From: Marimicrobium sp913061115
GTDB taxonomy: Bacteria; Pseudomonadota; Gammaproteobacteria; Pseudomonadales; Halieaceae
Direction: 5' to 3'
Assembly: GCF_047729875.1 (NCBI RefSeq)
Contig: NZ_CP159826.1
Location: forward strand, 1,426,001-1,490,000
DNA length: 64,000 bases
A program made the position numbers and the translations under genes. Positions 8,978 to 17,550 of the stretch are shown here, in pieces. The notes under the pieces are model-generated. The model was not told the DNA's origin. It saw only the letters and a list, made by a program, of their open reading frames with translations, and did no database searches. Every line of letters begins with the position of its first letter. Position 1 is the stretch's first letter.

Positions 8978-10348
8978 TCACTGGACCCTTTTTCCGGGTA
9001 AGGGAAGACGGACGGTTATTCTCAACCCTGCACCCGTATTGTTTGCCGTCACTTCACCGCCGTGCAGCATTAGTGCACGTTTTGCGATGGCAAGGCCTAG
9101 ACCATGGCCGCCGGACTCGCGGGAGCGGGCAGAGTCGACACGATAAAATTCGTTAAATACTTTATTAAGGTCATTCTCGGGCACGCCTGGTCCCTGGTCC
9201 TCGACGGTTATCTGATAATCGCCGTCGATTGAAACAACGGACACACTCACCTCAGAGTTCTCTGCTGTGTGATGCAGGGCGTTACGCAGAATGTTATCAA
9301 AACTCTTGTGCAGTAGATCCCTGCAGCTATCGATATCCGCCCGTGCGGTATCGGCCGTGAAGACGAAATGTTTACCTGCGCCTTGTGCTTCGAAATTTGC
9401 ATCTGCGCACAGCTGTTTCAAAAGTGCTACAAGGTCTATCCGGGTGTCCAAGGTGACGTCCTGCGCCTGACTAGAAAGTAGCTGACTGATAAGTTCTTCC
9501 AGACGTTCTGTTTCTTGCTCAATCCGATGCAAATACTGTGGTCGTTGCTCTGGTTTTTCCTGCGCTAACGCAAGTGCGACACGCAGTCGCGCCAAAGGTG
9601 ATCGCAGCTCGTGGGATACGTCGCCGAGCAAGCGTTTCTGTGTCTCGATTCTTTCCTGTAGTTGTTCCGCCATACTGTTGAAATCACGGGCTAACTCATC
9701 AGTTTCGTCACCACCACGATCGCGGACCTGCAGTCGAGTGTCCAGATCGCCGTTGGCCAGTCGCCGTGATGCCAACTGCAAAGCCTTAAGTCGATTGGTC
9801 ATTAGCCTCGAAAGAGCGAAACAGATTACGCCACTAATTAATACGGCTAGAGTGATGCGAAGCCACAGGCTAGTCGTTAAAGCATTCACGATCAGTCTGC
9901 GATGTTGCGGAAATTTAAAGACCGCAGTCAGCGGACCTTGTTCTTTGCGATATATGGGGATCGCTAGCAGGCCGCCTTTTGATTTTCTGGCTAGGGAACT
10001 GCCCGTCACAGAACGTAATTCGTCTGAAATTTCTGATACCTTTTTGGGAACTTTGCGTCCTAGAATGTCGTCGCCCGTCCGCGTCAAAAGATAGATCTGA
10101 ATGTCATGCTTTCGTTGTATTTTGATGATCTGTTTCGGCAAAGCCTTTAGGCTAATATTTTCGAGATTATAGATAGTACGTAATATAAAGCGGTGCGGCG
10201 GAGCCGAAGGGTCACGATCAGAAAATTTCGGGCCGGGTGGCTGTGATTCGAAATAGTCCGATGTCAGCTGCCAGCTTCCCAGGATCGCGATCGTGACAAG
10301 CCAGAAGGCAATGAAAAGCTTAATGAATAGACTGCCCCACAGGTTCAT
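8978..10348 (-). CDS. cpxA: envelope-stress sensor histidine kinase, CpxA-like
   Basis: 456 residues. There is an N-terminal membrane segment (FIKLFIAFWLVTIAILGSW), a periplasmic domain of ~130 residues, and a second membrane segment (LRITLAVLISGVICFAL). A HAMP linker and the HisKA motif DVSHELRSPLARLR with the phospho-accepting His follow, then an ATPase domain with N-box FDNILRNALHH, G1 DQGPGVP and G2 GGHGLGLAI. The ending and the G boxes resemble E. coli CpxA. It starts 2 bases after the stop of the response regulator gene, a classic regulator-kinase operon. CpxA-type kinases sense misfolded envelope proteins and phosphorylate CpxR. A CpxR box upstream of the operon supports the name, though the periplasmic domain looks diverged. 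Confidence 0.85.
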   Translation of the reverse strand: MNLWGSLFIKLFIAFWLVTIAILGSWQLTSDYFESQPPGPKFSDRDPSAPPHRFILRTIYNLENISLKALPKQIIKIQRKHDIQIYLLTRTGDDILGRKVPKKVSEISDELRSVTGSSLARKSKGGLLAIPIYRKEQGPLTAVFKFPQHRRLIVNALTTSLWLRITLAVLISGVICFALSRLMTNRLKALQLASRRLANGDLDTRLQVRDRGGDETDELARDFNSMAEQLQERIETQKRLLGDVSHELRSPLARLRVALALAQEKPEQRPQYLHRIEQETERLEELISQLLSSQAQDVTLDTRIDLVALLKQLCADANFEAQGAGKHFVFTADTARADIDSCRDLLHKSFDNILRNALHHTAENSEVSVSVVSIDGDYQITVEDQGPGVPENDLNKVFNEFYRVDSARSRESGGHGLGLAIAKRALMLHGGEVTANNTGAGLRITVRLPLPGKRVQ

Positions 10349-10350
10349 TG

Positions 10351-11049
10351 TTAGACGTCTCCCGCACTAGCCCTGAACTGGTAACCGCTGCCTCTTACAC
10401 TGACAATCAGGTCATCTCCGCCGCAGGTTGCGAGTTTTTTACGAATTTTACTAATATGGACGTCAACACTGCGGTCGTAGGCTGAGAGCGACCGTCCCAA
10501 TGCCTGCTGGCTCAGCGTTTCCTTGCTTACGACCGTGCCCGCGCAATTCAACAGCACTAGCAGAAGGTTAAATTCGGTGCTGGTGAGTTGCAGGTCGAGG
10601 CCGTCAAATGAAGCGTTGCGGTTTGACGCGTTGATACGGGTCCGCCCCACCTCAAGGGTGTGTTTGAGCTTGGCGTCAACGGCTGGGTGCGAGCGTCGCA
10701 GAATCGCACGCAGCCTCGCTGCGAGTTCTCGCGGGTTACAGGGCTTGGGCAGATAGTCATCGGCGCCCAGTTCCAGGCCCAATATACGATCAGTATCCTC
10801 GCCCCGAGCGGTGAGCATCAGTACGGGTGTTGAAGTGTACTGCCGCATCTGCCGCAGTACATCAAGCCCCCCAAGGCCAGGCAACATAATGTCGAGTATG
10901 ATGGCATCGTAGCTGTGATCTTGACAGTGGATCACGGCTTCATCGCCGTCATGGATAGCGCTCGGCACGAACCCTTCGAGCAGGAGAAAATCGCACAGTA
11001 ACGAGCAGAGCTCCTTATCATCGTCAATAATCAGTACCGTGGCGCTCAT
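10351..11049 (-). CDS. cpxR: OmpR-family response regulator, CpxR-like
   Basis: 232 residues: a receiver domain with acidic pocket IIDDD, phospho-acceptor Asp in LDIMLPG, Thr in LMLTARG and Lys in LPKP, then a winged-helix DNA-binding domain (LTSTEFNLLLVLL, YDRSVDVHISKIRKKL, VRGSGYQF). The stretch RILGLELGADDYLPKP followed by RELAARLRAILRRSH is almost the E. coli CpxR wording, so CpxR is the best family call. First gene of the regulator-kinase operon. The intergenic region holds a perfect GTAAA-N5-GTAAA site, consistent with autoregulation. Confidence 0.88.
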   Translation of the reverse strand: MSATVLIIDDDKELCSLLCDFLLLEGFVPSAIHDGDEAVIHCQDHSYDAIILDIMLPGLGGLDVLRQMRQYTSTPVLMLTARGEDTDRILGLELGADDYLPKPCNPRELAARLRAILRRSHPAVDAKLKHTLEVGRTRINASNRNASFDGLDLQLTSTEFNLLLVLLNCAGTVVSKETLSQQALGRSLSAYDRSVDVHISKIRKKLATCGGDDLIVSVRGSGYQFRASAGDV

Positions 11050-11082
11050 GGAGCGGTCTCACCCAAAAGGTCAGGTATGAGT

Positions 11083-11108
11083 GTGACAACCCTTGGAACC
11101 CTTGTCAC
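11083..11108. promoter_or_regulatory. inverted repeat upstream of the CpxR-like gene
   Basis: GTGACAA (11083-11089) pairs with TTGTCAC (11102-11108) across a 12-base centre, and the centre itself holds a near-tandem AACCCTTG. It lies in the leader or promoter zone of the cpxR-like operon, about 35 bases upstream of its start codon. It could be an operator or an mRNA hairpin. Confidence 0.4.
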
Positions 11109-11134
11109 CCGACTTCCGGCCGAGAGATACTGTT

Positions 11135-11149
11135 TTTACATATCTTTAC
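11135..11149 (-). promoter_or_regulatory. CpxR box (GTAAA-N5-GTAAA)
   Basis: On the minus strand the site reads GTAAA-GATAT-GTAAA, an exact match to the CpxR consensus known from E. coli. It lies 86-100 bases upstream of the cpxR-like start codon and ~200 bases upstream of the divergent SDR gene. A perfect match in front of the gene whose product should bind it is good evidence for autoregulation. Confidence 0.75.
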
Positions 11150-11349
11150 CTATTCAGGGTGGGGCTGGGATTCGATGCCCATTTATGCGGTAGAGGCGCC
11201 AATCAGAGCCGGATTATCTGCAGGCGTTCCCCCTAGGCATGGAAAATCTAACGAATACATTTTGATACCAACAGGTAAATCGTGCCAACATAGCGCAGCA
11301 GTTCACGTCATCATCGTGACCAGTCAACAAACACATATTAGGAGCATCC

Positions 11350-12135
11350 ATGATCGATCAACTCTTCTCAATGCGCGACAAGATCTGCGTCATTACCGGT
11401 GGCTCTCGAGGCCTAGGCTATGCGATCGCCCAGGCATTTTTCGCCGCCGGGGCGAAACGTATTTATATTACTGCGCGCAAAGCACAAGCGTGTGAGCAGG
11501 CCGCCGCCGAGTTGTCAGAAATGTCAGAGACTGGACAGTGTATTGCCCTGCCCGGCGACATCAGCAATATGGAAGAAATTACGCGGCTGGTATCAGTGCT
11601 TGAGGAAAAGGAGACCCATATCGATGTGTTGGTTAATAATGCGGGCGTGGGCTGGCTAGCTCCCTTGGGTGAATTTCCAGAACAGGGCTGGGATAAGGTT
11701 ATGGATCTTAACGTCAAAACGCCTTTCTTTCTCACCCAGGCAATGCTTCCCTTACTTAGCCAAAATGCTACAGCTGCTACCACGGCGAGTGTGATCAACA
11801 TTGGCTCCATTGCCGGTATTATGGGGCGCACGGATACGTTCAGTTACGCGCCCAGTAAAGCTGCCATCCATCAGATGACACGTAACCTTAGCGTGGCGCT
11901 AGCGGAGCAGAATATTCGAGTGAATGCCATTGCCCCCGGCCGCTTTCATACACGCATGACAGAGTACGCCAGTAATGATAAAGCTGCCTACGAAGCCGAG
12001 ATCAAAGCGATACCGTTACACCGATGGGGTACAGATCCCGATATTATGGGTGTTGCACTCATGCTGGCCAGTCCGGCCGGTGCCTTTATTACGGGTCAAA
12101 TCATCGCCGTCGATGGCGGTACGACACTGTGCTGA
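11350..12135 (+). CDS. short-chain dehydrogenase/reductase (SDR)
   Basis: 261 residues with AGGAG 6 bases before the ATG. Classical SDR motifs are present: TGGSRGLG near residue 15, NNAG near 95, a Ser-containing strand (NIGSIAG), and YAPSK near 158. The C-terminal IIAVDGGTTLC matches the usual VDGG ending. Basic residues after strand 2 (TARKA) favour NADP. It reads away from the cpxRA-like operon and is followed after 84 bases by a TauD-like dioxygenase gene, so the two may be cotranscribed. Substrate unknown. Confidence 0.9.
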   Translation: MIDQLFSMRDKICVITGGSRGLGYAIAQAFFAAGAKRIYITARKAQACEQAAAELSEMSETGQCIALPGDISNMEEITRLVSVLEEKETHIDVLVNNAGVGWLAPLGEFPEQGWDKVMDLNVKTPFFLTQAMLPLLSQNATAATTASVINIGSIAGIMGRTDTFSYAPSKAAIHQMTRNLSVALAEQNIRVNAIAPGRFHTRMTEYASNDKAAYEAEIKAIPLHRWGTDPDIMGVALMLASPAGAFITGQIIAVDGGTTLC

Positions 12136-12185
12136 AGAGTCAGCAGCAGTGGCACTTGATTTTCTCGGCTAATCGCTCCTAGTTA

Positions 12186-12201
12186 TTGTCTCGAAAGACA
12201 A
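12186..12201 (+). promoter_or_regulatory. small hairpin just upstream of the dioxygenase ribosome site
   Basis: TTGTCT-CGAA-AGACAA forms a perfect 6-bp stem with a 4-base loop. It ends 6 bases before the AGGAG at 12208-12212. It may shape the ribosome-binding region of the next gene or be a weak intercistronic terminator (no T-run follows). Confidence 0.4.
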
Positions 12202-12219
12202 CGGAATAGGAGTTTTGCC

Positions 12220-13035
12220 ATTAAAATTGAGCCACTAACCCCCGCTATCGGCGCACAGATTCTGGATGTAGATCTGGGTCAGTTGTCTCCAGAGTTAGTG
12301 AGCGATATTCGTGCCGCATTACTAAGATACAAAGTCATTTTTTTTCGCAATCAAAATATAACGAGTGAACAACACATCGGCTTTGCACGCAGCTTTGGTG
12401 AGCTGGAAATTCACCCGGCAACGCCGAAGGGCCAGCCCAACCCCGAAGTGCTTCGCATCGAGCATGGTCCGAATTCGCGCGGGGCTGAAAACTTTTGGCA
12501 CTCCGACGTCACCTGGCGGATGAAACCTTCTCTGGGTTCGGTGTTGCGCGCCCACGAGATTCCTTCCGTGGGCGGCGACACTCTGTTTGCGAATATGGCC
12601 CTGGCTTATAATCGTTTGCCCGAGGTCACCAAAGAGAAAATCCAGGACTGTGTCGCTGTCCACGATATAGCACGGGTTTTTGCCAGTCGTCTGAATAAAA
12701 AACCCGAGGAGTTACATGAGCTTTATCCACCCGTGGAGCATCCAGTGGTGCGTACCCATCCGGAGACGAAGGAGCCCGTGGTGTATGTAAACGGCGCATT
12801 CACTAGTCATATTAAGGGCATGGAAACCGAAGAGAGTCGACGCCTGCTGGATACACTGTACAAGTCTGCTTGGGATCCCGAAGTTCAGTGTCGTTTTCAG
12901 TGGCAGGCGGACTCAATTGCATTCTGGGACAATCGCGCCTGCCAGCATTTTGCTGTATCGGACTATTTCCCAGCGGTACGTGCAATGGAGCGGGTTACTA
13001 TCGCTGGAGATAAGCCCTATTTTGACAGTCGATAA
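12220..13035 (+). CDS. TauD/TfdA-family Fe(II)/2-oxoglutarate dioxygenase, probable ATT start
   Basis: Homology-like sequence starts at once after codon 12220 (IKIEPLTPAIGAQILDVDL), the typical N-terminus of this family. In this frame there is no ATG, GTG or TTG between the upstream stop (12157) and the TTG at 12283, which would remove that conserved segment. The ATT at 12220 has AGGAG 7 bases upstream, so a rare AUU start is the simplest reading; a sequence error is the alternative. Iron ligands are WHSDVTW (His-x-Asp) and a distal His in ACQHFAVSDY, with a 2-oxoglutarate Arg in RAMERV. Family members hydroxylate taurine, 2,4-D, alkylsulfates and similar compounds. 271 residues, near the usual 280. 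Confidence 0.85.
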   Translation: MKIEPLTPAIGAQILDVDLGQLSPELVSDIRAALLRYKVIFFRNQNITSEQHIGFARSFGELEIHPATPKGQPNPEVLRIEHGPNSRGAENFWHSDVTWRMKPSLGSVLRAHEIPSVGGDTLFANMALAYNRLPEVTKEKIQDCVAVHDIARVFASRLNKKPEELHELYPPVEHPVVRTHPETKEPVVYVNGAFTSHIKGMETEESRRLLDTLYKSAWDPEVQCRFQWQADSIAFWDNRACQHFAVSDYFPAVRAMERVTIAGDKPYFDSR

Positions 13036-13187
13036 GTGTCAACAAAGTCCGCTTTATATTGGCTCATATAGGCATAAAAAAGTGCTATTAGATAATATTT
13101 TCCGATCTCGCGTTCTACTTGATGTAGAGTATAGAGTCTTGACAGAGACCCCGTTCCCTGGCGACTAGAGCCGCCCCTCAACGAGTA

Positions 13188-13652
13188 ATGAGCCATATGA
13201 ATAATAAATACATGCTTCTCCCTCTCGGAATTATTGTCTGCCTGCTTGGCGCCTGCGTCACAAAACCACCGGGGATACATTTTTCAAATCCATCAGTTCT
13301 CAGTGGCACCTGGACCTCGAACAGTATCACCTTGAATTCACGTGGGAAGAACACGACTAATAAGAGGCTGGTGCTCGAATTCACGGATGAAGGCACCGTC
13401 ACTGGAACCGCAAGTTGGGCACTCCTGTCGGGGCCTGGTGGCCACGATCTCGATACAGCCAGCGACCATGATTCCGAACGCCTGATCGGATCCTTCAACC
13501 CGCATGACGGTGTGTTCTTTTTGGTGGAAACCGAAGAAAACGGATTCTGGTACTGTCGCGCCCTCACCGAGGATCTCATTCATTGCCATCTGGTCCAGCC
13601 AGGACCAAAGCATGTCTCGACATTTGTCGTCTTCAATCGTAAAAGTCAGTAG
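13188..13652 (+). CDS. small secreted lipoprotein, unknown function
   Basis: 154 residues with a lipoprotein signal: a short basic start, a hydrophobic run (MLLPLGIIVCLLGAC) and lipobox LGAC, giving a lipidated Cys near residue 24. The mature part is predicted mostly beta (LSGTWTSNSITLN, LVLEFTDEGTVTGTASW, DGVFFLVETEENGFWYC), reminiscent of small lipocalin-like barrels, but I cannot name a family. A second ATG at 13197 is possible. Single gene between the dioxygenase gene and a convergent DUF1254 gene. Confidence 0.72.
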   Translation: MSHMNNKYMLLPLGIIVCLLGACVTKPPGIHFSNPSVLSGTWTSNSITLNSRGKNTTNKRLVLEFTDEGTVTGTASWALLSGPGGHDLDTASDHDSERLIGSFNPHDGVFFLVETEENGFWYCRALTEDLIHCHLVQPGPKHVSTFVVFNRKSQ

Positions 13653-13826
13653 CAAAGCATCCGTTAATCAAGGAGTGACTGAACGTGACGTCTACTGCTT
13701 ACAGTACCGACATCAGGGCTATCGCAAAGTCGATCAGGCGTTTATGCGTTTGTCCCAAAATGCACCCACTCTTAGCGCAATCAAGCTAATGCCCAATAGG
13801 ACGCACAGCCAAATGCCGGTACTAAA

Positions 13827-15446
13827 CTAATTTATCAGTTCAAGATCACTTGGTTTCCATGTTCGATCAAACCACGGCTGCAGTGGCCCATACAGGCGCA
13901 GTAAAGCAAACCATGCTTTGTTCGGCACGGTCTCGGTCCAGTTTGCTATTAACGCACCTTCTGGCGCTGTAGGACCAAAATACAAATCAACACTGCCGTC
14001 TTTGTTATAAACTAGCTTGTCACGTTTGTTGTTTTTACTGGGGTAATCTGTCCCACCAGGTATTTGTAATTCTGAGCGAGTTTGTGGGTCGTACACAACA
14101 AATGACCAAAAGTCTTTAGCCGGTGCATCCGCAGGAATGTTTACTTTATAGCGTTTACTGCCATCTAAAAATGCTCCGCTTCCATCTTCAGTAGCAAAGG
14201 CATAGTTAGAGCCAACACCTGGAATTTCAAGTGCCATCGCTGGCGTGTTTACCGTAGCAGAATAAAAGAACAAGGTCCGCGCGTCTAAATTACGCCCACC
14301 CATTCCTCCATCCTTTAACCACTGGTAATCCTTGCCAATAAAACCGGTGTACCATTTCCTGTCATTAAAGAAGTAAGCACTTTCATCGCGAGGCTTTAAC
14401 CAAATAGCGCGGGCTGTTGCATTACCTACGGCAACTGAATCTTCCAAGATTGCCTTCATGCGCGCGTCAGGTGCAAAAGGCTTGCCTTTTTGAATGCCTA
14501 TCGCTGCGGCTTGGCCACGTAATTCTGGGTCTAAGAATGAAATAGGTTCTTTTTGTAAGACATGCCATAACTCTTCATAAAAGGCATAATCGTTTGCATG
14601 GATGGTATTAAAAAATATTCCGCTGCCGTTAGTGAAGACCATTTTTTTCGGATCACTTGCATCCTCTAACGGGTATATTTTTAAGCCCGTACGCCACATG
14701 TTAGCTGCATATTCAGGTTTGCCGTCTTGTAAGAAACCGCGTAGGACTAACCAGTTATGATAGCTAGTCGATTGTGCAATCCACGCTTTCGTTTCTTTGC
14801 CGCCAATCATCACACTCGCGCGGGTATCTTTGCCGCGGTCTTCCATGCCATTTAACGTGGGCTGCAAGTCGCCTTTATAGTCGGGGGGTAGAATAATGTA
14901 AGTGCCGCCTTTCATGGCGTCAGGGCCTGGGGCGCCCATGTCCACGACAAAACGGAAGAAAGCATCATTAACGGTGCCGGGGCCTGCACCGGCTGGTATT
15001 TCAACCACGGTTGCGCCATCTCTTTCTAAATCCAGCATGGATAATGCATAAACGGTATCAGTATTGCCCGTTAAAAATAATGGGGCTGAATCCATTAAGT
15101 CATCAAAAACGATGACCTCATTATAGTCATCAGCACCCAGCTCTTTCATCCCTAAACGCACCCCTTCTATCGAGGTTGCCGGAATAAAATTTAAAAAGAC
15201 TTCAATGCCACGATAAAAATCTAGGTTGTCATACACTGTGGCAATTGTTTCGTCTGTTGGAATGCCGTCATAAAAATTTAATTCGCCAATGCGCGTTTCA
15301 ACGGTATCGGGCGTCATAATATGCTCAGGTATTTGGTGGTTAAACCCTGGTGTCGGATTTCCCCCGACGGCATAAGTACTTTGCATGCCTGAGAGAAATA
15401 TCAGAATGCTGGCGAAAGCAAAAAGCGTTTTTCTGATTGTAGTCAC
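13827..15446 (-). CDS. exported DUF1254/DUF1214 domain protein
   Basis: About 540 residues. I choose GTG 15446 because GGAG lies 6 bases upstream and the protein then opens with a compact signal peptide (TIRKTLFAFASILIFLSG, cut near TYA); an ATG at 15464 has no ribosome site. The N-terminal half carries DUF1254 features (NTDTVYALSMLDLERDG, then PAGAGPGTVNDAFFRFVVD). The C-terminal half carries DUF1214 (DFWSFVVYDPQTRSELQ, then GSVDLYFGP). Members are periplasmic and of unproven function, often near transport or catabolic genes. The gene looks more AT-rich than its flanks, which hints at transfer. Confidence 0.88.
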   Translation of the reverse strand: MTTIRKTLFAFASILIFLSGMQSTYAVGGNPTPGFNHQIPEHIMTPDTVETRIGELNFYDGIPTDETIATVYDNLDFYRGIEVFLNFIPATSIEGVRLGMKELGADDYNEVIVFDDLMDSAPLFLTGNTDTVYALSMLDLERDGATVVEIPAGAGPGTVNDAFFRFVVDMGAPGPDAMKGGTYIILPPDYKGDLQPTLNGMEDRGKDTRASVMIGGKETKAWIAQSTSYHNWLVLRGFLQDGKPEYAANMWRTGLKIYPLEDASDPKKMVFTNGSGIFFNTIHANDYAFYEELWHVLQKEPISFLDPELRGQAAAIGIQKGKPFAPDARMKAILEDSVAVGNATARAIWLKPRDESAYFFNDRKWYTGFIGKDYQWLKDGGMGGRNLDARTLFFYSATVNTPAMALEIPGVGSNYAFATEDGSGAFLDGSKRYKVNIPADAPAKDFWSFVVYDPQTRSELQIPGGTDYPSKNNKRDKLVYNKDGSVDLYFGPTAPEGALIANWTETVPNKAWFALLRLYGPLQPWFDRTWKPSDLELIN

Positions 15447-15602
15447 GTTATCTCCATTCTTCATCAGTTAGAAAAGGGCTTTTTCAATGCGTCACCTTAG
15501 ATTACTACGTACTATTAGGTTTGAAAAGTCAATTCTTGCAGCGGCCATCATTAGTACCACCACCTTTTGCTACTACTGGGCCGCGAGAACATAGACTAAT
15601 CG

Positions 15603-17072
15603 CTAAAAAGGCGACTCCATGTCACCCATTCGTACAAAAACAGACTTTAATTGTGAGTAATGCGAAATAGCCTCTTTAGAATTTTCGCGACCAACACCAG
15701 ACATTTTCATACCTCCAAAAGGCACCTCAACAGGAGCGTCGTTATAGGAGTTTATAAAACAGGTTCCAGACTGAAGTTCGTCAGTGACCCGATGGGCACG
15801 GCTAAGATCTGTTGTAAAGACGCCAGCGGCCAAACCAAATTCTGTCGCGTTGGCTCGGGCGATAACATCGGCTTCATCTGTAAAGTCTAAAACGGACATC
15901 ACCGGGCCGAATATTTCTTCGCGGGCAATGGACATGTCGTCGGTTACCTCAGTAAAGACGGTTGGCTGTAAATAAAAACCACCACCGCTGATGCGGTTGC
16001 CTCCGGTTAAAAGCCGTGCACCTTCTTCCTCGCCCTTCTTAATAAAACCAAGCACCGACTCTAATTGCCGCAGACTTACCATAGGGCCAAAGTTTGTGGC
16101 CTCATCCTGCGGGTCTCCAATAACCGCGTTATCAAGACGCTCACAGAGTCTTTTTAAAAAGGCATCTTTAATTCCTGCCTGCACAAACACCCGTGTACCA
16201 TTTGAACAGATTTGTCCCGTCGAATAGAAATTAGCCAAAATGGCTCCGCTCACGCAGTTTTCTAGATCTGCGTCATCAAAGATAATGAGTGGCGATTTAC
16301 CCCCCAATTCCATCGTGACATGTTTCATCCCGGCCGCGGCTGCCGCATAGACTTTACGACCTGTAGGAACCGACCCCGTTAATGACACCTTGTCTATGCG
16401 AGGATCAGAAACCAAGGCAGCACCGACTTCCCCTAAGCCTTGTACAACATTGTAGAGACCGGCGGGAAGGCCCGCTTCCACAAAAATTTCAGCAATCTTT
16501 AGAGCGCACAGTGGTGTGGTTTCAGAGGGCTTGAATATCATGGCATTCCCGCAGGCGAGAGCGGGCGCTGCTTTCCAGCAAGCAATTTGCGTCGGGTAGT
16601 TCCACGCCCCAATGCCCACACACAAGCCGAGTGCTTCGCGGCGGGTGTAGGCCCAATTACCATCGGCCAAGGGGATGTGTTCCCCTGTTAAGGATCCGGC
16701 CAAGCCCCCAAAATACTCTAAAGCATCTGCGGCACTGGTTGCGTCAGCGCAGAGCGTCTCAGATAAAGGTTTTCCCGTGTCGTAGGTTTCCAAAACAGAT
16801 AAATCGTAATTACGCTCGCGAATAATGTCAGCTGCACGCCGCAAAATACGTCCGCGCTCTGTTCCAGATAATTTCGCCCAAGCGCTTTGTGCACTCTTAG
16901 CGCTGACTATGGCTTGCTCAATAATCTCAGGCGTCGCGGAATATACTCGCCCGATAACGGCGCCAGTAGCGGGATAAATCACATCAATGGGGGTGCCATT
17001 ATTGTCTTCGACGTAAGCACCATGAATGAAGTGGCTTGCCTTAGGCTGTGTATCCACGGGGCAATATATCAA
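15603..17072 (-). CDS. betB: betaine aldehyde dehydrogenase
   Basis: 489 residues, the length of BetB. Recognisable parts: GIGAWNYPTQIACWKAAPAL, the NAD-site FKPSE, the catalytic Glu in TMELGGKSP, the catalytic Cys in GQICSNGTRV, and EEIFGPVM. The wording tracks E. coli BetB through most of the chain. The enzyme oxidises betaine aldehyde to glycine betaine, an osmoprotectant, with NAD(P). No betA, betI or choline transporter gene is adjacent, so the enzyme may be fed from elsewhere or act on another amino aldehyde. It starts 14 bases before the end of the upstream exported-protein gene on the same strand. Confidence 0.88.
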   Translation of the reverse strand: MIYCPVDTQPKASHFIHGAYVEDNNGTPIDVIYPATGAVIGRVYSATPEIIEQAIVSAKSAQSAWAKLSGTERGRILRRAADIIRERNYDLSVLETYDTGKPLSETLCADATSAADALEYFGGLAGSLTGEHIPLADGNWAYTRREALGLCVGIGAWNYPTQIACWKAAPALACGNAMIFKPSETTPLCALKIAEIFVEAGLPAGLYNVVQGLGEVGAALVSDPRIDKVSLTGSVPTGRKVYAAAAAGMKHVTMELGGKSPLIIFDDADLENCVSGAILANFYSTGQICSNGTRVFVQAGIKDAFLKRLCERLDNAVIGDPQDEATNFGPMVSLRQLESVLGFIKKGEEEGARLLTGGNRISGGGFYLQPTVFTEVTDDMSIAREEIFGPVMSVLDFTDEADVIARANATEFGLAAGVFTTDLSRAHRVTDELQSGTCFINSYNDAPVEVPFGGMKMSGVGRENSKEAISHYSQLKSVFVRMGDMESPF

Positions 17073-17086
17073 ACAATTAAAGCAGG

Positions 17087-17545
17087 CTAGGGCGCATTGA
17101 CCACTATATAAGTAGTCGATGACCCCGATATCTGAGGCTGATACCAGGTATTACCACATTGCTGATAAGCAAAGCCATTCGACATCACCGTCTGGCAAGA
17201 CGGCGGCAGTGAATGCACTATTGAACCGACTACAATGGCGGTTGCGGTCACGGCCGCTGCTATCGCAAGGGGGTGATAGTCATCATGGTAGCAACAGCCG
17301 TGATGGTAACCACGATTGTTAACATTCACATTGACGTTTCGGTTGCTATTGATGTTGACATTGCGATTACCGTTGTTGCGATACGCGTTGCTGTGATTTG
17401 AGTGATGACCGGAGTTGATGTTGGAGCGCGCGTGGGAGCGCTCATGATGACCACCGCCGCCCCTTCCCCGAGCGTTCACCTCCGCAACAATAAAAACCAA
17501 CAGAGACACAGAAAGAAATGCCAAAAATATACGCTTCATAATCAA
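17087..17545 (-). CDS. exported His/Asn-rich low-complexity protein
   Basis: 152 residues. A signal peptide (MKRIFLAFLSVSLLVFIVAE, cut near VNA) precedes a Gly/His/Asn-rich region with alternating Asn-Val and His clusters (NVNINSNRNVNVNVN, YHHGCCYHDDYH), which could bind metal. A hydrophobic segment follows (LAIAAAVTATAIVVGSIV), then a conserved-looking tail (SNGFAYQQCGNTWYQPQ). It starts 5 bases after the end of the DUF2092 gene on the same strand, so the two are likely one operon. No defined function. Confidence 0.75.
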   Translation of the reverse strand: MIMKRIFLAFLSVSLLVFIVAEVNARGRGGGGHHERSHARSNINSGHHSNHSNAYRNNGNRNVNINSNRNVNVNVNNRGYHHGCCYHDDYHPLAIAAAVTATAIVVGSIVHSLPPSCQTVMSNGFAYQQCGNTWYQPQISGSSTTYIVVNAP

Positions 17546-17550
17546 GTCTC

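Noticed and set aside
8908..9156. 82-codon plus-strand frame overlapping the SnoaL-like gene end
   Set aside because: Most of it is antisense to the CpxA-like kinase catalytic domain, whose coding is certain.
13675..13830. Short frames after an AAGGAG site (GTG at 13675 or 13685)
   Set aside because: The spacing is too short for the first; the second gives only 34 residues with no signal or family. Possibly a remnant, not supportable.
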